NCBI RefSeq assembly: GCF_014201355.1
Contig: NZ_JACHEG010000001.1
Span: 1 to 64,000 of the forward strand
DNA: 64,000 nucleotides
Source of the DNA: Aliirhizobium wenxiniae
GTDB lineage: Bacteria; Pseudomonadota; Alphaproteobacteria; Rhizobiales; Rhizobiaceae
Reading direction: 5' to 3'
In this document: piece by piece, positions 19,077-29,124 of the stretch
Position numbering within the stretch: the first letter of the stretch is position 1
Layout: each line of letters starts with the position of its first letter
Made by a program: the position numbers and the translations under genes
The notes under the pieces: model-generated
Databases searched by the model: none
Seen by the model: only the letters and a program-made list of their open reading frames with translations
What the model was told of the DNA's origin: nothing

Positions 19077-19730
19077 TCAGCGGGCAAGCTGTGCCGGCTG
19101 GCGTCGCCCACGCTTCCAGTTGAGGAGCGGCCGCCGGATGAGGCGGTAGGCGACCAGAATGCCTATCAGCGCGATATGGGCGAATGGTCCGGACGTCACC
19201 GATTTGACCGCGAGCACATAATGGATCGCCCCGCCGATCGCGATCAGGTAGATCAGCTTGTGCAGCCGTATCCAGCCTTGTCCCATCTTCCTGATCGACC
19301 AGTTGTTGGATGTCACCGCAAGGGGAATAAGGCAAAGCAGTGCTGCAAACCCGATGGTGATATAGGGCCGCCTTGCTATATCGCCGCCGACCGCCGCAAA
19401 ATTGAGCTGGAGATCGAGCAGTAGATAGACGGAAAAATGCATCAGTACGTAATAGAAGGCGAGCAGCCCGAGCGCCCGTCTATAACGCACCCAATTGATG
19501 CCGAAGAGGTCGCGCAATGGCGTGATCGCAAGCGTCGCGATGATCAGGCGCAAGGCCCATATGCCAATAAGGTGTTCGAATTCCTTGACCGGATTAAAGC
19601 CAAGCCCGCCCGTCGCCGCCTGATAGAAATACCAAGCGGCCGGACAGAGGCCGATCACGTAAAGCGCCCAGATGCTGGCCGCATGATATTTACGGGGCAG
19701 GGCAGGGATGGCGGCGGAAATCGAGGCCAT
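19077..19730 (-). CDS. msrQ: MsrQ, heme-binding membrane subunit of methionine sulfoxide reductase
   Basis: The 217-residue product is the YedZ/MsrQ membrane cytochrome that passes electrons from the quinone pool to MsrP in the periplasm. It has about six hydrophobic helices and the characteristic FEHLIGIWALRLIIATLAITP and RYRRALGLLAFYYVLMHFSVY segments, with histidines suited to heme ligation. Its ATG is 2 bases past the msrP stop, so the pair is coupled. Confidence 0.9.
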   Translation of the reverse strand: MASISAAIPALPRKYHAASIWALYVIGLCPAAWYFYQAATGGLGFNPVKEFEHLIGIWALRLIIATLAITPLRDLFGINWVRYRRALGLLAFYYVLMHFSVYLLLDLQLNFAAVGGDIARRPYITIGFAALLCLIPLAVTSNNWSIRKMGQGWIRLHKLIYLIAIGGAIHYVLAVKSVTSGPFAHIALIGILVAYRLIRRPLLNWKRGRRQPAQLAR

Positions 19731-19732
19731 TT

Positions 19733-20677
19733 TCAGTAATTCGCCTTGAGGTCCATGCCGGAGTAAAGGCTCGCCACTTCGTTCGCGTAGCCGTTGAACG
19801 GCAGCGTATCGACACGTTTCGTTCCGAAAAATCCGCCTTCACCGATCCGCTGTTCTGTCGCCTGGCTCCAGCGCGGATGGTCCACCGCCGGGTTGACGTT
19901 GGAGTAGAAGCCGTATTCCCGCGCGTTGGAATTCTTCCATGTGGTCTGCGGCTGTTCTTCCACGAGCTTGATCTTGACGATCGACTTGATGCTTTTGAAA
20001 CCGTATTTCCACGGCACGACAAGCCGGATCGGCGCGCCGTTCTGGTTCGGCAGCGTTTCGCCATAGAGGCCGACTGCAAGAATGGTCAGCGGATGACGCG
20101 CCTCGTCCATCCGCAAGCCCTCGATATAGGGCCAGGGCAGGGGCTGGAAGAGGCCGCCCTGACCCGGCATTTCTTCCGGCCGCACCACCGTTTCGAAAGC
20201 CACATATTTTGCGCTGCCGAGCGGCTCGACCTGATCGAGAATGGCCGAAAGGGGGAAACCGATCCAAGGGATCACCATCGACCACCCCTCGACGCAGCGC
20301 ATCCGGTAGGTCCTGTCCTCAAGCTTCATCTTCAGGATTTCATCAAGCCCGAATTCCTTCGGCTTGCCGACCATGCCCTCGACTTTCACCGACCATGGGG
20401 TCGGCTTGAAAGCACCCGAATTCTGTGAGGGATCTTCCTTGTTGACCCCGAATTCGTAGAAATTGTTATAGGTCGTCACCGCTTCCTTGGGCGTCAGCTT
20501 TTCATTGAGCTTGTAGGGGCCGGGTGCGGCGCTCAATGGCGCAGCCCACGCTTCGCCACCCGCTGCCAGACCGAACCCGGCGGCTGCTGCGGCGCCGATG
20601 AAGCTGCGGCGGGAGAGATAGATATCTTTCGGCGTGATCTCCGATGGCGAGATATGCGGCGGACGATAGGCGGGCAT
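19733..20677 (-). CDS. msrP: MsrP, periplasmic molybdopterin methionine sulfoxide reductase
   Basis: The 314-residue product is MsrP (YedY), which repairs oxidised methionine in envelope proteins using a Mo-molybdopterin centre. A twin-arginine signal ([20 protein letters not shown]23-R24) directs Tat export. The molybdenum-ligand cysteine is C128 in [22 protein letters not shown] site precedes the ATG. It forms an operon with msrQ. Confidence 0.93.
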   Translation of the reverse strand: MPAYRPPHISPSEITPKDIYLSRRSFIGAAAAAGFGLAAGGEAWAAPLSAAPGPYKLNEKLTPKEAVTTYNNFYEFGVNKEDPSQNSGAFKPTPWSVKVEGMVGKPKEFGLDEILKMKLEDRTYRMRCVEGWSMVIPWIGFPLSAILDQVEPLGSAKYVAFETVVRPEEMPGQGGLFQPLPWPYIEGLRMDEARHPLTILAVGLYGETLPNQNGAPIRLVVPWKYGFKSIKSIVKIKLVEEQPQTTWKNSNAREYGFYSNVNPAVDHPRWSQATEQRIGEGGFFGTKRVDTLPFNGYANEVASLYSGMDLKANY

Positions 20678-20813
20678 GGGATGTCTCCTCGGGCGCGATG
20701 CCGTTCCTTTGAACTATACGTAATCCCAAACCACTCGGTTTCACAGATGCCGGGTTTTTCGCCGGAACCACGTTTGCGTGAGAAAAACCACATATTCTCC
20801 GCCAGGCCATCTT

Positions 20814-20838
20814 GGAACCGACACCCGCGATTCTCATT
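20814..20838 (+). promoter_or_regulatory. Possible EcfG-type promoter for the DUF4112 gene
   Basis: GGAAC at 20814-20818 is followed after exactly 18 bases by TT (20837-20838), the pattern known for the general-stress sigma factor EcfG/RpoE2 of alphaproteobacteria. The extended -10 here is CATT rather than the preferred CGTT. Predicted start is near 20845, 26 bases before the ATG. The motif is short, so chance is possible. Confidence 0.35.
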
Positions 20839-20870
20839 TGTAGCTGTGAATGAAGACGGAGAATTGCCGG

Positions 20871-21284
20871 ATGGCGACGAAGACCTGGGATACCGTCAGC
20901 GAGCGGTTCGTCAAGGACGATCTGGATCACGTCGAAAAACTGCGGCGCCTAAGGCGGCTGCACGGTATTGCGCGGCTGATGGACACGGCGATCCGTATTC
21001 CCGGTACCGGAATCCGTTTCGGCGCCGATTCCGTCTTCGGCCTCATTCCCGTCATCGGTGATGCGGGTGGTGCGTTGGTCGGTCTCTATCTCATCAACGA
21101 GGCGCGCCGCATGGGCGTGCCGTCGGCAAAACTCGTCCAGATGCTCGGCAATCTCGGTGTGGATGCCTTCGTCGGCAGCGTGCCGGTTGCGGGTGACTTG
21201 TTCGACCTTTTCTTCAAGTCGCATCGCCGAAATCTCGATATCATTCTCGATCATTTCGACTTGCGCCGCGAGGATCTTCGATAG
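20871..21284 (+). CDS. DUF4112 family membrane-associated protein
   Basis: The 137-residue product matches DUF4112 (IPGTGIRFGADSVFGLIPVIGDAGGALVGLYLI and FVGSVPVAGDLFDLFFKSHRRN). Two hydrophobic hairpins flanked by Gly-Asp motifs suggest a membrane protein; function is unknown. GGAG at 20860-20863 favours ATG 20871 over the in-frame ATG at 20850. It is divergent from msrP across 193 bp. Confidence 0.8.
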   Translation: MATKTWDTVSERFVKDDLDHVEKLRRLRRLHGIARLMDTAIRIPGTGIRFGADSVFGLIPVIGDAGGALVGLYLINEARRMGVPSAKLVQMLGNLGVDAFVGSVPVAGDLFDLFFKSHRRNLDIILDHFDLRREDLR

Positions 21285-21451
21285 GGCGGGGATTGGTATG
21301 GATGAGAACCGTACCGTACCGTACTGATTTGCCGATAACCGGCAGTGACAGTGATCAGCAGTTGGTTTAGGACATTTTTCAAAAATACGGCCTTTTGTGT
21401 CTCTGCCGAGGAGCGGGTAGACTATTGGCCTGATCGAGCGAGGAAAGACCT

Positions 21452-23287
21452 ATGCCTGTTTATCGTTCCAGAACCACCACTCACGGCCGCAATATGGCCG
21501 GCGCACGCGGCCTTTGGCGCGCCACCGGCATGAAGGACGGCGATTTCGGCAAGCCGATCATTGCAGTGGTCAACTCTTTCACCCAGTTCGTGCCGGGCCA
21601 CGTGCATCTGAAGGATCTTGGCCAGCTGGTTGCCCGCGAAATCGAGGCTGCCGGCGGCGTCGCCAAGGAATTCAACACGATCGCCGTGGATGACGGTATC
21701 GCCATGGGCCATGACGGCATGCTTTATTCGCTGCCGTCGCGCGAGATCATCGCCGACTCGGTTGAATACATGGTCAACGCCCACTGCGCCGATGCCATGG
21801 TCTGCATCTCCAATTGCGACAAGATCACACCCGGCATGCTCAATGCCGCGATGCGCCTCAATATCCCGGCTGTCTTCGTTTCCGGTGGCCCGATGGAAGC
21901 CGGCAAGGCGACCCTGCATGGCAAGAAGGTCGCGCTGGATCTCGTCGATGCCATGGTTGCCGCAGCCGATGAGAGCTATACGGACGAGGAAGTCGAGACC
22001 ATCGAACGCTCCGCCTGTCCCACCTGTGGCTCCTGCTCCGGCATGTTCACCGCCAATTCGATGAACTGCCTGACCGAGGCTTTGGGCCTGTCTCTGCCCG
22101 GCAACGGCTCGACGCTCGCCACGCATTCGGATCGCAAGCGCCTCTTCGTCGAGGCCGGCCACCTGATCGTCGATCTTGCCCGTCGTTATTATGAGCAGGA
22201 CGATACGAGTGTCCTGCCACGCAATATCGCCACCAAGCAGGCTTTTGAAAACGCCATGTCGCTCGACATCGCCATGGGCGGATCGACCAATACCGTGCTG
22301 CATATCCTGGCCGCAGCCTATGAAGGCGGCGTCGAATTCGGCATGGAGGATATCGATGCACTGTCGCGCAAAGTTCCGTGCCTGTCCAAGGTCGCGCCTG
22401 CCAAGCAGGATGTTCACATGGAAGATGTCCACCGCGCCGGCGGTATCATGCGCATCCTCGGTGAACTCGATCGTGGCGGTCTGATCAACCGTGATTGCTT
22501 CACGGTGCATGAGGCGACGCTCGGTGACGCCATCGATCGCTGGGATATCACCCGCACCAATTCCGAGACCGTCCGCGAGTTCTTCAAGGCGGCACCCGGC
22601 GGCGTTCCGACCCAGGTTGCCTTCTCGCAGTCTTCGCGTTGGGACGAACTCGACACGGATTCCGAGAAGGGTGTTATCCGCTCGGTCGAAAAGCCGTTCT
22701 CCAAAGATGGCGGTTTGGCCGTGCTCTACGGCAATATTGCTCTCGATGGCTGCATCGTGAAGACCGCCGGCGTCGATGAGTCGATCCTGAAGTTCTCCGG
22801 CCCGGCCCGCGTGTTCGAAAGCCAGGACGCCTCCGTCAAGGCTATCCTCTCCAACGAGGTCAAGGCAGGCGATGTCGTCGTCATTCGCTACGAAGGCCCC
22901 AAGGGCGGTCCGGGCATGCAGGAAATGCTCTACCCAACTAGTTATCTGAAGTCGAAGGGCCTCGGTAAGGCCTGCGCGCTGATCACCGACGGCCGCTTCT
23001 CCGGCGGCACCTCAGGTCTCTCCATCGGCCACGCCTCGCCGGAAGCAGCACAGGGCGGCGCCATCGGCCTCGTGCAGGAAGGTGACCTGATCGAGATCGA
23101 TATCCCCAACCGGACGATCAACCTCAAGGTCACCGACGCCGAACTTTCCGCTCGCCGTCACGAGCAGGACGCACTCGGCTGGAAGCCGGCCGCTCCCCGC
23201 AAGCGCAATGTCACGACGGCGCTGAAGGCCTACGCCGCCTTCGCAGCCTCCGCCGATAAGGGCGCGGTACGAATCCTGCCTGAGTGA
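21452..23287 (+). CDS. ilvD: Dihydroxy-acid dehydratase
   Basis: The 611-residue product is IlvD, which dehydrates 2,3-dihydroxy acids in valine, leucine and isoleucine synthesis. The iron-sulfur cysteines are visible in [12 protein letters not shown] and [19 protein letters not shown], and the C-terminal [15 protein letters not shown] is intact. GAGGAAAGACC precedes the ATG. It stands alone, with a strong shared terminator downstream. ilvA lies about 31 kb away in the same window. Confidence 0.97.
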   Translation: MPVYRSRTTTHGRNMAGARGLWRATGMKDGDFGKPIIAVVNSFTQFVPGHVHLKDLGQLVAREIEAAGGVAKEFNTIAVDDGIAMGHDGMLYSLPSREIIADSVEYMVNAHCADAMVCISNCDKITPGMLNAAMRLNIPAVFVSGGPMEAGKATLHGKKVALDLVDAMVAAADESYTDEEVETIERSACPTCGSCSGMFTANSMNCLTEALGLSLPGNGSTLATHSDRKRLFVEAGHLIVDLARRYYEQDDTSVLPRNIATKQAFENAMSLDIAMGGSTNTVLHILAAAYEGGVEFGMEDIDALSRKVPCLSKVAPAKQDVHMEDVHRAGGIMRILGELDRGGLINRDCFTVHEATLGDAIDRWDITRTNSETVREFFKAAPGGVPTQVAFSQSSRWDELDTDSEKGVIRSVEKPFSKDGGLAVLYGNIALDGCIVKTAGVDESILKFSGPARVFESQDASVKAILSNEVKAGDVVVIRYEGPKGGPGMQEMLYPTSYLKSKGLGKACALITDGRFSGGTSGLSIGHASPEAAQGGAIGLVQEGDLIEIDIPNRTINLKVTDAELSARRHEQDALGWKPAAPRKRNVTTALKAYAAFAASADKGAVRILPE

Positions 23288-23309
23288 GTGCTGCAAGTTC
23301 TTGATGCCA

Positions 23310-23345
23310 ACGAAAAAGGCCGGCGCATGCGCCGGCCTTTTTCGT
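23310..23345 (+). terminator. Bidirectional terminator between ilvD and bestrophin genes
   Basis: A near-perfect palindrome: ACGAAAAAGGCCGGCG pairs with CGCCGGCCTTTTTCGT. T-runs flank the stem on both strands, so it can stop both the ilvD transcript and the convergent bestrophin transcript. Confidence 0.9.
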
Positions 23346-23362
23346 TTTGTCTGAGATAGAGA

Positions 23363-24289
23363 TCACAGCAGAATGTGATCCACCGGCTTGGGCATCGGAG
23401 GCAGGTCTGTATCTCCCAGCATGCTGCGCAGGTCGATTTCGATCACGGTTGAGATGGCGGCAATCGGCAGGTCGTTTGGCAATGTCCCGAACGGCTCTTC
23501 CAGCTCATCGCCAAGCGCATCGAGCCCGAAGAACGTATAGGCGACGAGACCGGCGGCAAGCGGTGTTGCAGGCCCGAGCACATCGGCGAAACCGAACGGC
23601 ACCATGAAGCAGAACATATGCGCCGTGCGATGGATGAGCAGGGTGTATCCGAACGGAACCGGCGTCGTCCTCAGCCTTTCGCAGGCGGCCAATGAGCCGC
23701 TGAGACGCGTCAGTGTCCGGTCGAAGAGCGAGAATTCGACGTCGCTCAGCATGCCGTTTCGCTGCAGCTCGATCAGCTGGCGGCCGATAAGGTCGACGAT
23801 ATGGACGGGCGGATGCCTGGAGGCCTTGATGGCGTCGGACATCCCCTTCGGCAAGAGGCGTACCGCACTGTTGTTCGGACAGTCGCCACCGCGCAGGAAT
23901 TTTACCAGTTCGTCGGCAAGTACGACAGTCAGAAGCAGGATAAGTCGCCGTGCCTGACCTGCCTCTGCGCTGCGGGCCTCGAAAAGCTCCGTCTGCCGCG
24001 CAAGGTCGCGGCTCGCCGCCAGCAGTTCTCCCCAGTTCTTGCGCGCTTCCCACCAGCGCTCATAGCAGGCGCTGTTACGGAACGAGAGGAAGATCGATAG
24101 CGCGATGCCGATCAGCGTGAACGGCGCGCCGGCAACCGACGGGACGAATTGCGGTGCTAGGCGATGCGCGATGACGATGATCGCCGACATGGCGACGACG
24201 ACGAGCATCTGGGGAAAAATCCGCTGGATGACAGAGCCGCGGTAGATGAAGAAGAGCTGCCCGAGCGTGGGGCGTTCACGAATGATCAT
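23363..24289 (-). CDS. Bestrophin-like (YneE family) membrane protein
   Basis: The 308-residue product is a bacterial bestrophin: MIIRERPTLGQLFFIYRGSV, then SIFLSFRNSACYERWWEARKNWGEL, and the C-terminal GLDALGDELEEPFG signature. Bacterial bestrophins form pentameric ion channels in the inner membrane; which ion this one passes cannot be told. The upstream 250 bp are G+C-rich and can fold extensively (GGGTGT/ACACCC and GGGAG/CTCCC arms), giving a structured leader. Confidence 0.88.
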   Translation of the reverse strand: MIIRERPTLGQLFFIYRGSVIQRIFPQMLVVVAMSAIIVIAHRLAPQFVPSVAGAPFTLIGIALSIFLSFRNSACYERWWEARKNWGELLAASRDLARQTELFEARSAEAGQARRLILLLTVVLADELVKFLRGGDCPNNSAVRLLPKGMSDAIKASRHPPVHIVDLIGRQLIELQRNGMLSDVEFSLFDRTLTRLSGSLAACERLRTTPVPFGYTLLIHRTAHMFCFMVPFGFADVLGPATPLAAGLVAYTFFGLDALGDELEEPFGTLPNDLPIAAISTVIEIDLRSMLGDTDLPPMPKPVDHILL

Positions 24290-24540
24290 GCTGAAATGCC
24301 GAATTGGCCGACGCTAATTGTCGACGACGGGAGGGGTGTTTCCGGACGCGGCCGGACCCGGTCATCCGCCGCCTTGAGACACCCGCGCTCCCGTCCGCTC
24401 CTTGGGAATCTCGTCCGCGACCAGACGACGCAGCAAGATTAGTCGATTGTCGGTTGCACCGCACCGGTCAAGCTTGGACATGCGGCGGAAAGCCGCACGG
24501 CTTAACTTGATCGGATTGCGACAGATCATTGCATGCCGAA

Positions 24541-24894
24541 TTAAAGCGGTCGGCTGAGGCCTTCAAAGGCTTGCGTGAGCTGCTTCATGCGCTCGTCATA
24601 GGCGGTCGTCAGGCAGGCAACGTCCCCGCCGCAGGCCTGACGCTTCTTCAGCCAGGCGCTTTGTTCGTCGCGAAGCGCATCGCGTGTTCCCATGGCAAGC
24701 AGGCTGGTCAGGATATCGAAAGTCGTGACCATCCTCACGTCGGCGTCGTTGAGCGTGCGGGTATCGCAGATCGCCTTTTCATCGGCAGCAAGATCGGTCC
24801 GTTCGCAGTCGAAACTCGCAGCAGCTGCGGGAATGGGAAAAGTGGGGGCGATGAGGAAGCTCATTACGCCCAAAACAGCCAGTCTCGATTTCAT
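24541..24894 (-). CDS. LprI-like (DUF1311) secreted protein
   Basis: The 117-residue product has a signal peptide (about 1-26, ending AAAAS) and the LprI N-terminal pattern: SFDCERTDLAADEKAICDT, then LRDEQSAWLKKRQACGGDVACLTTAYDERMKQL, with four cysteines able to form two disulfides. Members of this family inhibit lysozyme in mycobacteria; the role here is inferred only. It lies just downstream of the DUF1232 gene on the same strand. Confidence 0.8.
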   Translation of the reverse strand: MKSRLAVLGVMSFLIAPTFPIPAAAASFDCERTDLAADEKAICDTRTLNDADVRMVTTFDILTSLLAMGTRDALRDEQSAWLKKRQACGGDVACLTTAYDERMKQLTQAFEGLSRPL

Positions 24895-24927
24895 CGTCCA
24901 TGCTCCTGATCTTGCACTGGAGACCGG

Positions 24928-25302
24928 TCAGAAGAACTCCGTCAGGCTCCAGACCATGAAGATGATGCAGGCAAGCCATATGGCAAGGATGAAGGCGAGA
25001 CCCGACCGACTGACGGGACGGCCCGATCGTTGTTCGGCCACCAGACGGAACTCGGACATCAGCTCCTGCGGCACAAGCCGGATGGCGATCAGGATGCCGA
25101 CCGGCACCAGGATGAGATCGTCGAGATAACCGAGAACGGGAATGAAATCGGGGATGAGATCGACGGGAGACAGCGCATAGGCTGCCACCGCTCCGGCCAC
25201 CAGCTTGGCGCTCAGCGGTACGCGCGGGTCACGGGCGGCAAGCCACAGGGCGACGATATCGCGCTTGATGGTCTTTGCCCATGCTTTTGCCTTTTTCAGC
25301 AT
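24928..25302 (-). CDS. DUF1232 (YkvA-like) membrane protein
   Basis: The 124-residue product carries the DUF1232 core LSAKLVAGAVAAYALSPVDLIPDFIPVLGYLDDLILVP and a C-terminal transmembrane helix (LAFILAIWLACIIFMVWSL). Function is unknown. The LprI-like gene follows 33 bp downstream, so the two may share a transcript. Confidence 0.85.
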   Translation of the reverse strand: MLKKAKAWAKTIKRDIVALWLAARDPRVPLSAKLVAGAVAAYALSPVDLIPDFIPVLGYLDDLILVPVGILIAIRLVPQELMSEFRLVAEQRSGRPVSRSGLAFILAIWLACIIFMVWSLTEFF

Positions 25303-25428
25303 CTTCTTATCCCGTTTAAGGCCGCTGCTCCATAGACGAACGAATGTCCGTTTTGTCTGGCACGGTCACCTTTATTTTCCAGCCTCCGGCGCTAAAACTC
25401 GATCCGGAAATTCGCAAAGAGGAATCAT

Positions 25429-26832
25429 ATGCCCAACCTGCTCAAGCGTCTCTCGGTCGGTCTTCTCGTCCTGGCCGTGGTTTGTCCCGTAACCGCCTAT
25501 GCGCAGGAAAGCAAAGCGGTTCCCCAGAGCCGTCAGGAGATGCAGCTCTCCTTCGCGCCGCTCGTCAAGCAGACGGCCGGTGCCGTGGTCAATGTCTATG
25601 CGGAACGTCTCGTTCAGCGCCCGAACATGATGACCGGCGACCCCTTTTTCGATCAGTTCTTCGGCCAGCGCATGCCGAACAGATCGGAAAAGCAATCCTC
25701 CCTCGGCTCCGGCGTGATCCTCTCGCACAACGGCCTCGTGGTGACCAACAATCATGTTATTCAGGGGGCCGACGACATCAAGATCGCGCTCGCCGACGGC
25801 CGCGAGTTCCCTTGCGAGCTGGTGCTCAAGGATGAGAGCGTCGATCTCGCGGTTCTTCGTATCAAGAGCAAGGAAAATTTCCCTGTGCTCGCGCTCGCCG
25901 ATTCGGATCGTACCGAGGTCGGCGATCTGGTTCTGGCGATCGGCAACCCGTTCGGTGTCGGCCAGACCGTCACCAGCGGCATCGTTTCGGCGCTCGCCCG
26001 CAATCAGGTTTCGAGCGGTGATTTCGGCTTCTTCATCCAAACGGACGCATCCATCAATCCGGGCAATTCCGGCGGTGCGCTGATGAACATGAATGGCGAA
26101 CTGATCGGCATCAATACGGCGATCTTCTCTCGTGGCGGCGGCTCCAACGGCGTCGGCTTCGCAATCCCCGCCAATCTCGTGAAAGCCTTTCTGGTTGCTG
26201 CCGAAGAGGGCAAGACAACGTTCGAGCGGCCCTATGTCGGTGCGACCTTCGATGCCGTCACGTCCGATGTCGCCGAAGCACTTGGCCTGAAAGCCGCTCG
26301 CGGCGCACTGGTGGTTCGCACCGCCGAAGGTGGCCCGGCGGATAAGGCTGGCCTCAAGCCGGGCGAAGTGATCACTGCCGTCAATGGTATTGCGGTCGAG
26401 CATCCCGATGCCCTCGGTTACCGTCTGACCACCGCCGGTCTCGGCAAGCAGGCAGATCTGACGGTACAGACGAGCGACGGTCAGCGGCAGATGACGCTGG
26501 TGCTGAACACCGCCCCGGAAACCACACCGCGTGATGAGCGCCTGATGGAGGGCCGCAACCCGTTCTCCGGCCTGCATGTCGCGAACCTGTCGCCCAAGCT
26601 TGCAACCGAACTGCACCTGTCGACCGAAAAGACCGGCGTCGTCGTGACCGATGTCACCCGCGGATCGCCCTCTGCGCGTCTCGGTTTCCAGCCGAACGAC
26701 ATCATCGTTTCGATCAACGGCAGCACGGTCAATACCACCAAGACGCTCGAAGACATGCTGGATGCAGACCCGAGCTTCTGGCGCGTCGAAATCGAACGTG
26801 GCGGCCAGCGCATCCGGCAATTCTTCCGATGA
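25429..26832 (+). CDS. Deg/HtrA family periplasmic serine protease
   Basis: The 467-residue product is an HtrA/DegQ-type protease that degrades misfolded envelope proteins. It has a signal peptide (1-24), a trypsin-like domain with catalytic H109 (TNNHVI), D139 (VDLAVLRI) and S214 (NPGNSGGAL), and two PDZ domains at about 270-360 and 380-460. AGAGGAAT precedes the ATG. Its stop overlaps the ATG of rarA by 4 bp. It is one of probably several Deg paralogues in such genomes, so no specific symbol is given. Confidence 0.93.
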   Translation: MPNLLKRLSVGLLVLAVVCPVTAYAQESKAVPQSRQEMQLSFAPLVKQTAGAVVNVYAERLVQRPNMMTGDPFFDQFFGQRMPNRSEKQSSLGSGVILSHNGLVVTNNHVIQGADDIKIALADGREFPCELVLKDESVDLAVLRIKSKENFPVLALADSDRTEVGDLVLAIGNPFGVGQTVTSGIVSALARNQVSSGDFGFFIQTDASINPGNSGGALMNMNGELIGINTAIFSRGGGSNGVGFAIPANLVKAFLVAAEEGKTTFERPYVGATFDAVTSDVAEALGLKAARGALVVRTAEGGPADKAGLKPGEVITAVNGIAVEHPDALGYRLTTAGLGKQADLTVQTSDGQRQMTLVLNTAPETTPRDERLMEGRNPFSGLHVANLSPKLATELHLSTEKTGVVVTDVTRGSPSARLGFQPNDIIVSINGSTVNTTKTLEDMLDADPSFWRVEIERGGQRIRQFFR

Positions 26833-28145
26833 GCAACGACCTGTTCTCTCCCCGTATTCCAGATGATGTCGCCGGCCGGAGACCGATGGCCGACAGGTTG
26901 CGCCCGACCTCGCTCAGCGAGGTCACCGGCCAGTCACATCTGACGGGAGAGGATGGTGCGCTGCGCCGCATGATCGAATCCGGCACACTCGGCTCGATGA
27001 TCTTCTGGGGGCCGCCAGGAACGGGAAAAACGACAGTTGCCCGGCTCCTGTCCGGCGAAACGGGCCTTGCCTTTGAACAAATCTCGGCGATCTTCTCGGG
27101 CGTCGCCGACTTGAAGAAGGTCTTCGAGACGGCCCGCTTGCGCCGGATGGATGGGCGGCAGACGCTACTCTTCGTCGACGAGATCCATCGTTTCAACCGT
27201 GCCCAGCAGGATAGTTTCCTGCCGGTCATGGAGGATGGCACCGTGATCCTCGTCGGCGCGACGACCGAAAATCCAAGTTTCGAACTGAATGCCGCTCTTC
27301 TTTCACGCGCCCGCGTCCTGACATTCAAGGCGCATGACGAGGAGAGCCTAGCGGAACTTCTCAAGCGTGCCGAAGACGTGGAGAAAAAACCGCTGCCGCT
27401 CGATGACGAGGCGCGGGCAACACTCATCCGTATGGCGGATGGCGACGGCCGTGCAGTTTTGACGCTGGCAGAAGAAGTCTGGCGCGCCGCAAGGGCAGGG
27501 GAAGTATTCGATGCAGCCGGTCTGACCGAGATCGTCCAGCGCCGCGCTCCGGTCTATGACAAGGGGCAGGATGGTCATTACAACCTGATCTCGGCCCTCC
27601 ACAAAGCCGTCCGCGGGTCCGATCCGGACGCAGCACTTTATTATCTCGCCCGCATGTTCGATGCCGGTGAGGATCCGCTCTATCTCGGTCGACGCCTTGT
27701 CCGGATGGCGATCGAGGATATCGGCCTTGCAGATCCGCAGGCATTGGTGATCTGCAACGCTGCCAAGGATGCCTACGACTATCTCGGTTCGCCGGAGGGC
27801 GAACTGGCGCTTGCGAATGCCTGCGTCTATCTCGCAACCGCTCCGAAATCCAATGCCGTCTATACCGCCTTCAGCTCGGCAATGCGGGCTGCCAAGGAAA
27901 ACGGCTCTCTCCTGCCGCCGAAACACATTCTCAACGCACCGACCAAGCTGATGAAGCAGGAAGGCTACAGTCAGGGATATCGCTACGACCACGATGAACC
28001 AGACGCCTTTTCCGGCCAGAACTATTTTCCCGAAAAGATGGGACGCCAGACCTTTTACGATCCGGTGGAGCGTGGTTTCGAGCGTGAGATCCGGAAACGG
28101 CTGGAGTGGTGGTCGAAACTGCGCAAGGAGCGCGGCGAGCCCTGA
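26829..28145 (+). CDS. rarA: Replication-associated recombination protein RarA (MgsA)
   Basis: The 438-residue product is the AAA+ ATPase RarA, related to clamp-loader subunits and acting at stalled replication forks. Walker A GPPGTGKT is at 61-68 (K67), Walker B LLFVDEIHRFN around 113-123 (D117-E118), sensor GATTENPSFELN follows, and the C-terminal tetramerisation part (VYTAFSSAM, YRYDHDEPDAFSGQNYFP) is complete. It is translationally coupled to the Deg protease gene. Confidence 0.95.
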   Translation: MSNDLFSPRIPDDVAGRRPMADRLRPTSLSEVTGQSHLTGEDGALRRMIESGTLGSMIFWGPPGTGKTTVARLLSGETGLAFEQISAIFSGVADLKKVFETARLRRMDGRQTLLFVDEIHRFNRAQQDSFLPVMEDGTVILVGATTENPSFELNAALLSRARVLTFKAHDEESLAELLKRAEDVEKKPLPLDDEARATLIRMADGDGRAVLTLAEEVWRAARAGEVFDAAGLTEIVQRRAPVYDKGQDGHYNLISALHKAVRGSDPDAALYYLARMFDAGEDPLYLGRRLVRMAIEDIGLADPQALVICNAAKDAYDYLGSPEGELALANACVYLATAPKSNAVYTAFSSAMRAAKENGSLLPPKHILNAPTKLMKQEGYSQGYRYDHDEPDAFSGQNYFPEKMGRQTFYDPVERGFEREIRKRLEWWSKLRKERGEP

Positions 28146-28154
28146 TGTCTTGGC

Positions 28155-28973
28155 CTAGAGATGCCGTTCTATCCATTGCTCCGCGAGGCTCGCCCAGGAC
28201 GCATGCGTGCCGGACTTGTCTCTGAGCGCGAAACCGTGAGGAGCCGTCCCGAAGATATGGGCATCCACCTCACGCTTGGCCTGTCGGGCCGATCGGATCA
28301 GGTTGAGCACGTGATCCACCGGCACCGATTGATCATGCAACGCATAGGCAAGAAATAGCGGTATATTTGGCATTCCGTGCGGTATCGCCGCTATACCGAT
28401 CGGCCAGTCATCGTAAAAGGCCTGTTTTTCGGCCGGAGGATAGTCCGGTTTTCCCGCAGGCGATTTGTAATCCCGGTGATTGGCGTTCACCGGTGCATAG
28501 GCGATGATCGCACCTTTTGCTGCAAGCGGATGATTTTGGCAGGCCATCACGCCAGCAAGGTGCCCTCCTGACGAAAGGCCGACATGGAAAAGCGGCAGAT
28601 GCGGGCTGTTGTTATGCAGATAATCGAGGCAGGAAAGCGAGTCGGTTAGTGCGATATCCTTGGGATGCAGACCTTCCTCGGCTTGGGAGCCAGGCAGGCG
28701 ATGCGTCACGACGTAGGCGTCGATAGAAAGCGAATTCAGCCAGAGCGCGACCTCGACGCCTTCCTTGTCATGCATCAGCTTCAGATATCCGCCGCCGGGA
28801 TAGATCAGTGCCTGTGCTTTTGGCTTCGTAACTTTAAAGACATGTAGTTCCAGCCGCCGGACAATCTCATAACTCCGGTCAGGCCACGAGCCGCTCAGCT
28901 GGTTAGCCGCCTCGTTTGAGAGGGGAATAACGGTTCCATCCATGCTGGTCTCGATATGTTGCAATTCCGCCAA
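28155..28973 (-). CDS. Alpha/beta hydrolase, BD-FAE/esterase-lipase type
   Basis: The 272-residue product has the hydrolase fold: the oxyanion segment IYPGGGYLKLM, nucleophile elbow GLSSGGHLAG, acid ALHDQSVP and base histidine in APHGFALRD. There is no signal peptide, so it acts in the cytoplasm, probably on a small acetyl- or acyl-ester. It is convergent with rarA, 9 bp apart. The upstream region contains an inverted repeat (29044-29089). Confidence 0.82.
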   Translation of the reverse strand: MAELQHIETSMDGTVIPLSNEAANQLSGSWPDRSYEIVRRLELHVFKVTKPKAQALIYPGGGYLKLMHDKEGVEVALWLNSLSIDAYVVTHRLPGSQAEEGLHPKDIALTDSLSCLDYLHNNSPHLPLFHVGLSSGGHLAGVMACQNHPLAAKGAIIAYAPVNANHRDYKSPAGKPDYPPAEKQAFYDDWPIGIAAIPHGMPNIPLFLAYALHDQSVPVDHVLNLIRSARQAKREVDAHIFGTAPHGFALRDKSGTHASWASLAEQWIERHL

Positions 28974-29043
28974 AGCTGTATCCTCCCATGCAGCATGCTC
29001 ATCACGACCTGGTGAAGAGCAGGCCGCATGGTGTTCACAGAAC

Positions 29044-29089
29044 GCATGACGATCAAGATGATGAGATTACGCATCTTGACGCATCATGC
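29044..29089 (-). promoter_or_regulatory. Inverted repeat upstream of the esterase gene
   Basis: GCATGA/TCATGC outer arms (29044-29049 with 29084-29089) enclose TCAAGATG/CATCTTGA (29053-29060 with 29072-29079). It lies 71-116 bp upstream of the minus-strand ATG, in the position of an operator or mRNA leader. Confidence 0.35.
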
Positions 29090-29124
29090 GCCCAAGCGTC
29101 CGTATGATTTGATCACGAAACCTA

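Noticed and set aside
24362-24481. 39-codon frame (MSKLDRCGATDN...) before the bestrophin gene
   Set aside because: No Shine-Dalgarno sequence, and it overlaps a folded leader. It cannot be supported without conservation data.
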